Source: Nocardioides immobilis (lineage in GTDB: Bacteria > Actinomycetota > Actinomycetes > Propionibacteriales > Nocardioidaceae). Taken from it: a DNA stretch of 64,000 bases. A model generated the notes under the pieces. That model was not told where the DNA came from. It did no database searches and saw only the letters and a program-made list of their open reading frames with translations. The DNA is taken from contig NZ_QXGH01000015.1 in NCBI RefSeq assembly GCF_003515065.1, positions 62,001-126,000 on the forward strand, in the 5' to 3' direction. The first letter of the stretch is position 1. The number at the start of each line of letters is the position of its first letter. A program made the translations under genes and the position numbers. Positions 57,264 through 64,000 of the stretch are shown here, one piece after another.

Positions 57264-58168
57264 CGCCAGGCCTTGGCGTAGTCGACGACGTACGTCGCGG
57301 GGAACGGCGTGCGCGCCGTGATCTTGTTGACGCCCGTGGCTGTGCCGACGCCCATGTTGAGGATCATGCTGAACGGGCGGTCGAACGGCTGCGGCGCGAC
57401 GAGCGGCGCGTCCGGTTGCCACGAGCGCTCCCAGCACATCGCGCCGTCGATGAAGAACCGCATCGTCGTGCGGTACCACTCGACTGCGTAGGTGTGGAAG
57501 GTGCTCACGTCCGCGACCCGGCAGCTCCAGCCTGAGTCTGCGTCGGGATCGCGGCCCTTGTAGTGCAGAGACGGCAGCACCAGGGTCGGGTCGCTGGACC
57601 ACCACTCGGCGACGTCGATCTCACCCGAGTACGGCCAGATGCCGTAAGTGTGCTCGCGGGGATACATCCAGAATCCGCCGTGGACGCCGGAGACCTGCGC
57701 GGTCGGGTACATGGCCCGCACCTCGAAGCGGCCGTAGGCCTGGGAGAAGTTGCCACGGGTGCCCACCATGCCACCGGTGTAGCGGGTGCCGAAGTTGTCC
57801 AACGGGTTCCGGCAGACGATCCGCGGACCCTCGACGGCGACGAGGTGCAGCCCGCCGTCGCGCACCGACACGTTCCTCGGGGAGGCCGTGTAGCAGGTCC
57901 TCCCCGTCCGGAAGCCCGCGATCGAGGTCTTCTGGACGCTCCACTTGCTCGTGTCGAGCGTGGTGCCGTCGAAGCGGTCGACGAAGGTGCAGGTCCACGC
58001 CGTGCCGTTGGCCTTGAACCGGACCGGCCCGCAGGCGTCGGACGCGACGGTGGCGGCGACGCGTGCCGTCACCGGGTCGTCGGTGGAGCTCAGCGGCACG
58101 ACGGCCGCAACGGTGAGCAGCGCCGCGCCGACGAGCAGGCGGCGGACAGGTCGGATGGTAGGACGCAT
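57260..58168 (-). CDS. Secreted GH16 family glycosidase, paralogue C
   Basis: A 302-residue GH16 enzyme with signal peptide (RLLVGAALLTVAAVVPLSST). The catalytic motif SGEIDVAEWW has Glu183, Asp185 and Glu188; aromatic residues for glycan binding are in GVHGGFWMYPREHTYGIWPY and LPSLHYKG. Six conserved cysteines: 46, 60, 92, 119 and two later. ATG 58168 follows a GGGGGGAT ribosome site and is preferred to an in-frame upstream start. It is the first gene of a C-B pair, with palindromic sites at 58272-58310 upstream. Confidence 0.92.
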   Translation of the reverse strand: MRPTIRPVRRLLVGAALLTVAAVVPLSSTDDPVTARVAATVASDACGPVRFKANGTAWTCTFVDRFDGTTLDTSKWSVQKTSIAGFRTGRTCYTASPRNVSVRDGGLHLVAVEGPRIVCRNPLDNFGTRYTGGMVGTRGNFSQAYGRFEVRAMYPTAQVSGVHGGFWMYPREHTYGIWPYSGEIDVAEWWSSDPTLVLPSLHYKGRDPDADSGWSCRVADVSTFHTYAVEWYRTTMRFFIDGAMCWERSWQPDAPLVAPQPFDRPFSMILNMGVGTATGVNKITARTPFPATYVVDYAKAWR

Positions 58169-58271
58169 CGGAGTCGATCCCCCCAGGGCCAGGCGGGCCC
58201 ACCGCACCCGTGACAGCGCCACGGCCCTGCGCGACGTGGCCCGAGGACATCGCGCGGTGGGAGACGTTAGC

Positions 58272-58310
58272 GGTCAGTTGACCCGCTCGTCACCTGACCG
58301 ATCGGTCAGG
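58272..58310. promoter_or_regulatory. Palindromic operator sites upstream of the GH16 C-B operon
   Basis: CCTGACCGATCGGTCAGG at 58293-58310 is a perfect 18-bp palindrome. A weaker site GGTCAGTTGACC (58272-58283, 5-bp arms) sits 9 bases away with the same half-site GGTCA. They lie 104-142 bases before the paralogue C start, between it and the end of paralogue D. The form resembles TetR-family operators, but no TetR gene is in the window. Confidence 0.5.
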
Positions 58311-58348
58311 ATCTCGTGGGGCCTCGACAGATCGGCGATCGGGGGCCA

Positions 58349-59254
58349 TCACCGCCATGCCTTGGCGTGATCCACGGTGAGGGTCGCCGGCAGCGGGGTC
58401 GTGGGCGACACCGGATTGGTGCCCGACGACGTGCCGACGCCCATGTTGAGGATCATGCTGAACGGGTGGTCGAACGGCTGGGGCGGCACGTGGGGGTGGT
58501 CCGGCGCCCAGAGCCTGCTGAAGCACATCGAGCCGTCGATGAAGAAGCGCATGCCGGTCGGGTACCACTCGACCGCATAGGTGTGGAAGGTGCTCGGGTC
58601 GTCGACCCGGCAGCTCCAGCCCGAGTCGGCATGGAAGCTGCGGCCGTTGTAGTGGAGGGACGGCAGGACCAGCGTCGGGTCGTTGGACCACCACTCGGCG
58701 ATGTCGATCTCACCCGAGGCCGGCCACCGCCCGTAGGTCGGGTTCGACGGGAACATCCAGAAGGTGCCGTGCAGACCGGGCTCGGTGGCGGAGGGCCACT
58801 TCGCCCGCACCTCGAACCGGCCGTAGACCTGCGAGAAGTGGCCACGGGTGCTCACCAGGCCGCCGGTGTAACGGGTGCGGAGCACGCCGTAGGGGTTGTC
58901 GCAGTTGAGCGGGACGCCCTCGTCCCGTGCCTCCAACAGCAGCGCGCCCGAGCTGACGGCGACGTTGTCGGCCCCGCGGTAGCAGGTGAGGCCGGTCTTG
59001 AAGCCGGTCCGGGCGGTGTCCTGGGTGATCCACTTCTCGGTGTCGAGGGAGCTGCCGTGGAACTCGTCGACGAAGGTGCACTGCCAGGTCCCGACCCCCG
59101 GCTTTGCCAGGACCGGCCCGCAGGCGTCGCGGACCGTGGCGGGAGCCGGTGGGTCCAGTGCTGACCGTGCCGCGTCGGCCGACGTCAGGGCGAGCACGGC
59201 GAGCGCGAGGCCGGTCGCGAGCAGGCGGCGGCCGCGCGGAGTGTGGACGGGCAT
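58349..59254 (-). CDS. Secreted GH16 family glycosidase, paralogue D
   Basis: A 301-residue GH16 enzyme with a signal peptide (RRLLATGLALAVLALTSADA). The catalytic motif SGEIDIAEWW has Glu182, Asp184 and Glu187. The shared cysteines and the stretches WQCTFVDEFHGSSLD and LPSLHYNGRSF are present. ATG 59254 follows TTGGAAAG and is preferred to a long upstream frame that runs into the divergent GNAT gene. It is the first GH16 gene at the GNAT side; a TAGCCGGACGGCTA inverted repeat (59284-59297) lies in the shared gap. Confidence 0.92.
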   Translation of the reverse strand: MPVHTPRGRRLLATGLALAVLALTSADAARSALDPPAPATVRDACGPVLAKPGVGTWQCTFVDEFHGSSLDTEKWITQDTARTGFKTGLTCYRGADNVAVSSGALLLEARDEGVPLNCDNPYGVLRTRYTGGLVSTRGHFSQVYGRFEVRAKWPSATEPGLHGTFWMFPSNPTYGRWPASGEIDIAEWWSNDPTLVLPSLHYNGRSFHADSGWSCRVDDPSTFHTYAVEWYPTGMRFFIDGSMCFSRLWAPDHPHVPPQPFDHPFSMILNMGVGTSSGTNPVSPTTPLPATLTVDHAKAWR

Positions 59255-59333
59255 CAGAACTTTCCAAGGGGCTGGCAGAAATCTAGCCGGACGGCTATGA
59301 CCCGGGACCAGGATGACGTCGTAGGCTCGCCCC

Positions 59334-60179
59334 GTGCTGACGACCCGCCACGGAGTGCGTGTCCTCGCGGCGGCCGACCTGGAGGAGTTCCTGGCGCTCG
59401 CCAACCAGGACCCTGTCGTCAACGTGTTCGCGATCCACCGCGCCCACACGACCAGCCTCGAGCCGCGCTGGCTCGGTGGCGAGATGTGGGGCCGCTTCGA
59501 CGGCGGCCGACTGGTCGCTGCGTGTCATGTCGCGGCCAACCTGGTGCCGGTCCAGGCCAGCCCGGAGGACGCGGTCGTGTTCGCGGAGCGCGCGCTCGCG
59601 CGCCGTCGTACGGCGTCGACCGTCGTGGGCCCGCAGGAAGCGGTCATCCCGTTCTGGAACACCATCGGCGGGTCGTGGGGGCGGCCGCGGGACACGCGCT
59701 GGGACCAGCGCCACCTCGTCATCGCCGAACCCCCGCGGGTGGCGCCGGACCCCGCGGTCCGGGTGACCGCCCGGACCGACCTCGACGCCCTCTACCCGGC
59801 CTGTGTCGCGATGTACACCGAGGAGGTGGGGGTGTCGCCCGAGATCGGGGGCGGGTCCGAGCTCTACCGGACCCGGGTCGTGCAGCTGATCAGCCGCGGC
59901 TGGTCCTTCGCCCGCTTCGACCGGGGCGAGCTCGTGTTCAAGGCCGAGGTGGCGTGTGCGACGCCGGACGCGGCGCAGATCCAGGGTGTGTGGGTCCCGC
60001 CCCACCGGCGCGGCGAGGGCCTCGCCTCGGCCGGGATGGCGGCCGTGGTCGCCCTGGTGAGGGAGCGGATCTCGCCCGCGGTCTCGCTGTACGTCAACGA
60101 GTGGAACGCGCCGGCCCGCCGGGCCTACGAGCGCGTCGGCTTCCGGGAGACGACCCGGTTCGCCACCGTCATGTTCTAG
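59334..60179 (+). CDS. GNAT N-acetyltransferase with DUF4081 N-domain
   Basis: A 281-residue protein. Residues 1-130 match DUF4081 (LAAADLEEFLALANQDPVVN, GGEMWGRFDGGRLVAACHVA, FWNTIGGSWGRPRDTRW); the GNAT domain follows with the acetyl-CoA motif IQGVWVPPHRRGEGLASAGM and the closing YVNEWNAPARRAYERVGF. It occupies the place of Rv2867c after ispG in mycobacteria. The acetylated target is unknown. The GTG start has TAGGCT at 59322-59327 ending six bases upstream, which suggests a leaderless transcript. Confidence 0.92.
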   Translation: MLTTRHGVRVLAAADLEEFLALANQDPVVNVFAIHRAHTTSLEPRWLGGEMWGRFDGGRLVAACHVAANLVPVQASPEDAVVFAERALARRRTASTVVGPQEAVIPFWNTIGGSWGRPRDTRWDQRHLVIAEPPRVAPDPAVRVTARTDLDALYPACVAMYTEEVGVSPEIGGGSELYRTRVVQLISRGWSFARFDRGELVFKAEVACATPDAAQIQGVWVPPHRRGEGLASAGMAAVVALVRERISPAVSLYVNEWNAPARRAYERVGFRETTRFATVMF

Positions 60180-60191
60180 AAGGAGAGCTCC

Positions 60192-60560
60192 TTGTCCACA
60201 CCTCTGCGCCTCGACGCCAAGATCGTCGTCGGTGCCTTCCTCGCATCGGGCACCGTCCACCTGGTCAAGCCCGAGGTGTTCGAGCCGCTGATGCCGTCGT
60301 GGGTGCCGGCGCACCGGGAGGTCATCGTCGGCTCGGGCGTCGTCGAGCTGCTCTGCGCCGTCGGCCTTCTCCTGCCGTCGACGCGCCGCGCGGCCGGACT
60401 GGCCAGCGCCGCCTTGCTCGTCGGCGTCTTCCCCGGCAACGTGCAGATGGCTGTCGATGCGAGCAAGGGCTCCAACCGTGCGTTCCAGGCGGTGACGCTC
60501 GCCCGGCTGCCGCTCCAGCTGCCGCTCATCCGCGGCGCGTGGCGGGCAGGGCGCGGCTGA
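60192..60560 (+). CDS. DoxX-like membrane protein
   Basis: A 122-residue membrane protein with about four helices. The patterns [20 protein letters not shown] and [20 protein letters not shown] fit the DoxX family, some members of which are tied to thiosulfate oxidation or to redox defence in mycobacteria. The TTG at 60192 has AAGGAGA at 60180-60186. It begins 12 bases after the GNAT gene, so both are likely co-transcribed. The role is unknown. Confidence 0.8.
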   Translation: MSTPLRLDAKIVVGAFLASGTVHLVKPEVFEPLMPSWVPAHREVIVGSGVVELLCAVGLLLPSTRRAAGLASAALLVGVFPGNVQMAVDASKGSNRAFQAVTLARLPLQLPLIRGAWRAGRG

Positions 60561-60642
60561 GGCGGCCGGCCCCGGCGCGGGGGCGTGGCCGGAGGCGGGA
60601 ACTGGTTTCCTGAGCACGGAGGGGCCCGCCTACCCTGTGCGC

Positions 60643-62412
60643 ATGATCTCCCGGATGTCGACCCTGTTCGTCCGCACCCTTCGCGAGGATCCTGCGGACG
60701 CCGAGGTGCCGAGCCACCGGCTCCTCGTCCGGGCCGGCTACATCCGCCGCGCCGCCCCCGGCATCTACACCTGGCTCCCGCTCGGCCTGCGGGTGCTGCG
60801 GAGGATCGAGGCGATCATCCGTGAGGAGATGGACGCCATCGGCGCCCAGGAGGTCTCGTTCCCCGCGCTGCTGCCGCGCGAGCCCTACGAGGCCACGGGT
60901 CGCTGGACCGAGTACGGCCCCAACATCTTCCGGCTCAAGGACCGCAAGGACGCCGACTACCTCCTCGGTCCGACGCACGAGGAGATGTTCACGCTCCTGG
61001 TGAAGGACCTCTACGGCTCCTACAAGGACCTGCCGCTCTCGATCTACCAGATCCAGACGAAGTACCGCGACGAGGCGCGCCCCCGGGCCGGCCTGCTCCG
61101 CGGCCGTGAGTTCACGATGAAGGACTCCTACTCGTTCGACGTCGACGACGCCGGGCTGGACGCGAGCTACCAGGCGCACCGCGACGCCTACATCCGGATC
61201 TTCGACCGGCTCGGGTTCGACTACGTCATCGTCAAGGCCACCTCGGGCGCGATGGGCGGCTCGAAGTCCGAGGAGTTCCTCGCGACCGCCGAGGTGGGGG
61301 AGGACACCTACGTCCGCTGCACCCACTGCGACTACGCCGCGAACGTCGAGGCGGTCGAGGTGCGGGCGCCCGCACCCCAGCCGTTCGACGACGCGCCGGC
61401 AGCGCACGCCGAGGCGACGCCGGACACACCCACGATCGCCACCCTCGTCGACCACCTCAACGAGAAGTTCTCGCGCGACGACCGGCCCTGGACGGCCGGC
61501 GACACCTTGAAGAACGTCCTGGTGAAGCTCGTCCACCCCGACGGCACGACGGAGCCCCTCGCCATCGGCCTGCCCGGTGACCGGGAGGTCGACCTCAAGC
61601 GCCTCGGCGGTCAGCTCGAGCCGCTCGAGGTCCAGCCGATGGATGACGAGGACCTTAAGAAGCACCCCGACCTGGTCAAGGGCTACATCGGCCCCGAGGC
61701 GCTGGGGACCGAGAGCGAGAGCGGGATCCGCTTCCTCGTCGACCCCCGGGTGGTGACCGGCACCCGGTGGGTGACCGGCGCGAACGTCGACGGCAGCCAC
61801 GTCATCGACCTGGTCGCGGGGCGCGACTTCACGCCCGACGGCACGATCGAGGCCGCCGACGTCCGCGACGGCGACGCCTGCCCGCGCTGTGACGACGGCA
61901 CGCTGGAGTCGGCGCGCGGCATCGAGATGGGCCACATCTTCCAGCTCGGCCGCAAGTACGCCGACGCCCTCGACCTGAAGGTGCTCGACGAGAACGGGAA
62001 GCTGGTCACCGTCACCATGGGCTCCTACGGCATCGGGCCCTCGCGCGGCGTGGCCGCGATCGCGGAGAACACTCTCGACGACATCGGCCTGTGCTGGCCG
62101 CGCAACGTCGCGCCGTACGACGTGCACGTGGTGGCTGCCGGCAAGGACGAGGCGGTCTTCGCCGCGGCCGAGCAGCTTGCGCAGGACCTGACCGCCCAGG
62201 GGCTCGACGTCCTCTACGACGACCGGGTCGGCAAGATCAGCCCCGGCGTGAAGTTCAAGGACGCCGAGATGATCGGCGTACCGACGATCGTGACCGTCGG
62301 TCGCGGCCTCGCCGACGGCGTGGTCGAGGTCAAGGACCGCCGCACCGGAGAGCGCACCGACGTCCCGGTCGCCGAGGCGGCCCACCACCTGGCCGGAGTG
62401 GTGCGCGCGTGA
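60643..62412 (+). CDS. proS: Prolyl-tRNA synthetase (bacterial type with editing domain)
   Basis: A 589-residue class II synthetase. Motif 2 is in [20 protein letters not shown], motif 3 in [17 protein letters not shown]. The insertion (INS) editing domain, which clears Ala-tRNA-Pro, is between motifs 2 and 3 (about 235-390), so the length is normal for the bacterial type. ATG 60643 is preferred because TACCCT at 60631-60636 forms a -10 six bases upstream (leaderless). Its stop overlaps the start of the HAD gene. proS ends the dxr-rip1-ispG-GNAT-proS block seen in streptomycetes. Confidence 0.96.
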   Translation: MISRMSTLFVRTLREDPADAEVPSHRLLVRAGYIRRAAPGIYTWLPLGLRVLRRIEAIIREEMDAIGAQEVSFPALLPREPYEATGRWTEYGPNIFRLKDRKDADYLLGPTHEEMFTLLVKDLYGSYKDLPLSIYQIQTKYRDEARPRAGLLRGREFTMKDSYSFDVDDAGLDASYQAHRDAYIRIFDRLGFDYVIVKATSGAMGGSKSEEFLATAEVGEDTYVRCTHCDYAANVEAVEVRAPAPQPFDDAPAAHAEATPDTPTIATLVDHLNEKFSRDDRPWTAGDTLKNVLVKLVHPDGTTEPLAIGLPGDREVDLKRLGGQLEPLEVQPMDDEDLKKHPDLVKGYIGPEALGTESESGIRFLVDPRVVTGTRWVTGANVDGSHVIDLVAGRDFTPDGTIEAADVRDGDACPRCDDGTLESARGIEMGHIFQLGRKYADALDLKVLDENGKLVTVTMGSYGIGPSRGVAAIAENTLDDIGLCWPRNVAPYDVHVVAAGKDEAVFAAAEQLAQDLTAQGLDVLYDDRVGKISPGVKFKDAEMIGVPTIVTVGRGLADGVVEVKDRRTGERTDVPVAEAAHHLAGVVRA

Positions 62413-63116
62413 TCGACGCCGTCATCTTCGACTGGGGCGGCACCCTCACCCGCTGGCACGACATCGACTTCCACGCCGAGTCGCTGGCGCTGGCGGCGGC
62501 CGTCGTCGCCACCCCCGACCCGGAGGACGACCGCCACCTCCATGCCCGACGGCTGCACGAGGCCGGCAGCACGATCTGGGGGAGGAGTCGCGACCACCAG
62601 CAGAGCGCGACCATTGCCGACCTGTTCACGGTGGCGGGCCTCGAGCACGACCCGGAGCTGCTGACGGCCTACTACGAGTTCTGGGTGCCGCACACCGAGA
62701 CCGACCCCGAGGTGCGACCGCTGTGGGAGTGGCTGCGGGGTGAGGGCATCAAGGTCGGCGTCCTCTCCAACACCGTCTGGCCGCGGGAATGGCACGTCGG
62801 GTTCTTCGAGCGCGACGGCGTCGCCCACCTGCTCGACGGTGACGTCTACTCGAGCGAGGTCCCGTGGACGAAGCCGTCGCCGCACGCGTTCGCCGCCGCG
62901 ATGGAGGCGGTCGGGGTGAGCGACCCCGCCCGCTGCGTCTACGTCGGTGACCGGCTGTACGACGACGTCTGGGGCGCTCACAACGCGGGCATGCGGGCGA
63001 TCCACGTCCCGCACTCGGCGATCCCGCCGGAACAGGTCGGGCACACCGAGGGCGAGCCGGACGCCGTCGCCCATAGCCTCGCCGACATCCCGGATCTCCT
63101 CCGCGACTGGCGCTGA
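62409..63116 (+). CDS. HAD-family hydrolase
   Basis: A 235-residue HAD-superfamily phosphatase-like protein. Motif I is [12 protein letters not shown], with the nucleophile Asp8 kept but the usual second Asp replaced by Gly. Motif II is [12 protein letters not shown], motif III Lys is in [19 protein letters not shown], and motif IV reads [20 protein letters not shown] helical cap covers about 15-80. The substitution is found in many HAD phosphatases. The substrate is unknown. The GTG start overlaps the proS stop (GTGA). Confidence 0.88.
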   Translation: MIDAVIFDWGGTLTRWHDIDFHAESLALAAAVVATPDPEDDRHLHARRLHEAGSTIWGRSRDHQQSATIADLFTVAGLEHDPELLTAYYEFWVPHTETDPEVRPLWEWLRGEGIKVGVLSNTVWPREWHVGFFERDGVAHLLDGDVYSSEVPWTKPSPHAFAAAMEAVGVSDPARCVYVGDRLYDDVWGAHNAGMRAIHVPHSAIPPEQVGHTEGEPDAVAHSLADIPDLLRDWR

Positions 63117-63226
63117 CCAGAAGTCGCTGGCGAATGGTTCTTGCGCATCCAGGCCCCGCGGCCGGAAGATGCACGAGGATCTTCGCCCAACCAGGGCGAT
63201 CTTGAACTCGGGAGGTCGCACCACCG

Positions 63227-64000
63227 ATGCGGATCACAAAGCTGCTCACTCTTGCGATGGTGGTCGGAGCCACCTCGATCAACGTCGCACTCGCGGCGCC
63301 TTCCCAGGCCCGACCCGTCGACGACCGGGTCAGCGCCTGCGTCGAGGGCGAGGGGCACGGTGCCTCTGCCCGGGGCGGCCACGGCGTCGACCACCGCGAC
63401 GTGTCGCCGCGGGAGCAGCGCGCGATCGCCCGCAAGACCAAGGCCCGCCTGCGCGCCCAGGGAGTAACCAGGGCGGAGCTGCGCAACAGGTCCGTGTCGG
63501 TCCCGGTCTACGTGCACGTGATGGCGGCATCGGACGGCACCGGGGACGTGACTGACGCCCAGATCGCCGACCAGATCGACGTGCTCAACGAGACCTTCGC
63601 CGGTGGCGAGTCGCCGGATGCCGCGGACACGGGCTTCTCTTTCTCCCTGGCCGGCACCGACCGCTTCTACAACGACGCCTGGCACCAGGACCACGCGAGC
63701 TCGAAGTACCGCAAGGCGACCCGGCAGGGCGGCGCCAACGCGCTCAACATCTGGCTGGTCGACTTCAAGTACCTCGGCATCGCGACCTTCCCGTGGGACT
63801 ACCAGCGGAACGGTGGGATCGACGGCATCCGCGTGCACTACGACTCGCTCCCGGGCGGGGGCATCGCCAACTACGACCTGGGTGAGACCGCGACCCACGA
63901 GGCCGGTCACTGGTTCGGGCTCTACCACACGTTCCAGGGCGGCTGCACCGAGCTGAACGACGAGGTCGCGGACACGCCCGCCCAGAGCAGCCCGACGTCC
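63227..64000 (+). CDS. Secreted zinc metalloprotease, M43 (pappalysin/cytophagalysin)-like, partial
   Basis: The gene runs off the window; 258 codons are visible. A signal peptide (MRITKLLTLAMVVGATSINV, cleavage near ALAAPSQA) leads to a pro-region (to about 90), then VPVYVHVMAASDGTGDVTDA and ADQIDVLNETFAGGES, typical of M43 proteases. The zinc motif HExxHxxGxxH reads ATHEAGHWFGLYHTF near residues 225-239. GGCTELNDEVADTPAQ follows, as in the family. The protein is probably exported and degrades extracellular proteins. The ATG at 63227 follows GGGAGG. The 110-base gap before it has a CGCCC/GGGCG hairpin (63184-63198). Confidence 0.9.
   Translation, partial: MRITKLLTLAMVVGATSINVALAAPSQARPVDDRVSACVEGEGHGASARGGHGVDHRDVSPREQRAIARKTKARLRAQGVTRAELRNRSVSVPVYVHVMAASDGTGDVTDAQIADQIDVLNETFAGGESPDAADTGFSFSLAGTDRFYNDAWHQDHASSKYRKATRQGGANALNIWLVDFKYLGIATFPWDYQRNGGIDGIRVHYDSLPGGGIANYDLGETATHEAGHWFGLYHTFQGGCTELNDEVADTPAQSSPTS

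Noticed and set aside
62409..63116. HAD protein with Gly in place of the second motif I Asp as a broken enzyme
   Set aside because: The other motifs are intact and DWGGT-type motif I variants are common among HAD proteins, so no loss of function can be claimed.

Overview
The window is high-GC actinobacterial DNA. Gene content and order suggest a member of the Nocardioidaceae or a close relative, but no rRNA is present to confirm this. Two backbone blocks known from other actinobacteria are recognisable: rho-rpmE-prfA-prmC-tsaC-wecA-atp operon-DUF2550-pduO-nucS-mce-thiolase, and dxr-rip1-ispG-GNAT-proS. Accessory genes sit between and inside these blocks. No tRNA, rRNA, CRISPR array, transposase or phage gene was seen, and no stretch over 300 bases lacks a gene.

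Layout. 1-12843: end of rho, ribosomal protein L31, release factor 1 and its methyltransferase, threonylcarbamoyl-AMP synthase, a WecA-type transferase, two AtpI/AtpZ-like genes, the complete F1Fo ATP synthase operon (atpBEFHAGDC) and a DUF2550 gene. 12860-22363: a NarL-type two-component system, a frameshifted secreted beta-propeller gene, an ankyrin lipoprotein, a SWIM/SNF2 helicase, a lytic transglycosylase, a corrinoid adenosyltransferase and a STAS protein. 22441-30363: ethylmalonyl-CoA mutase, an ArsC-like protein, a ferritin pair behind a DtxR/IdeR-like iron box, a DAO-type oxidoreductase, a DUF952 membrane protein, a secreted lipase-like protein, NucS and a 3-hydroxybutyryl-CoA dehydrogenase. 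30441-44528: secreted DUF4189 proteins, two ECF sigma/membrane-partner pairs, a CGNR regulator with an EamA transporter, a GT-C glycosyltransferase, an AI-2E permease with a coiled-coil protein, and an MMPL transporter fused to a kinase-like C-lobe. 44612-51040: crotonyl-CoA carboxylase/reductase, the 5-oxoprolinase operon pxpABC, methylmalonyl-CoA epimerase, acetyl-CoA acetyltransferase and MeaB. 51069-64000: a broken phosphoesterase gene, dxr-rip1-ispG, four GH16 paralogues, a GNAT gene, a DoxX-like gene, proS, a HAD hydrolase and the start of an M43-type secreted metalloprotease.

How the genes work together. Thiolase, 3-hydroxybutyryl-CoA dehydrogenase, Ccr, epimerase, Ecm, the G-protein MeaB and the ATP:corrinoid adenosyltransferase together make much of an ethylmalonyl-CoA route for acetyl-CoA assimilation plus the upkeep of its B12 enzyme. 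Three unlinked genes of this route (ecm, the dehydrogenase, ccr) carry the same near-palindrome TTACCYGNGGGTA upstream, which suggests one shared regulator.

The most unusual items are: (1) the MMPL transporter with a C-terminal kinase C-lobe lacking the catalytic motifs; (2) the shared operator; (3) a 65-nt palindromic element inside the pxpB reading frame; (4) four tandem six-cysteine GH16 enzymes set into the ispG-GNAT-proS block, with a perfect 18-bp palindrome nearby; (5) a small Lys/Cys-rich protein that shares an iron box with ferritin; (6) two decayed genes. All calls come from reading the sequence; no database search was run.
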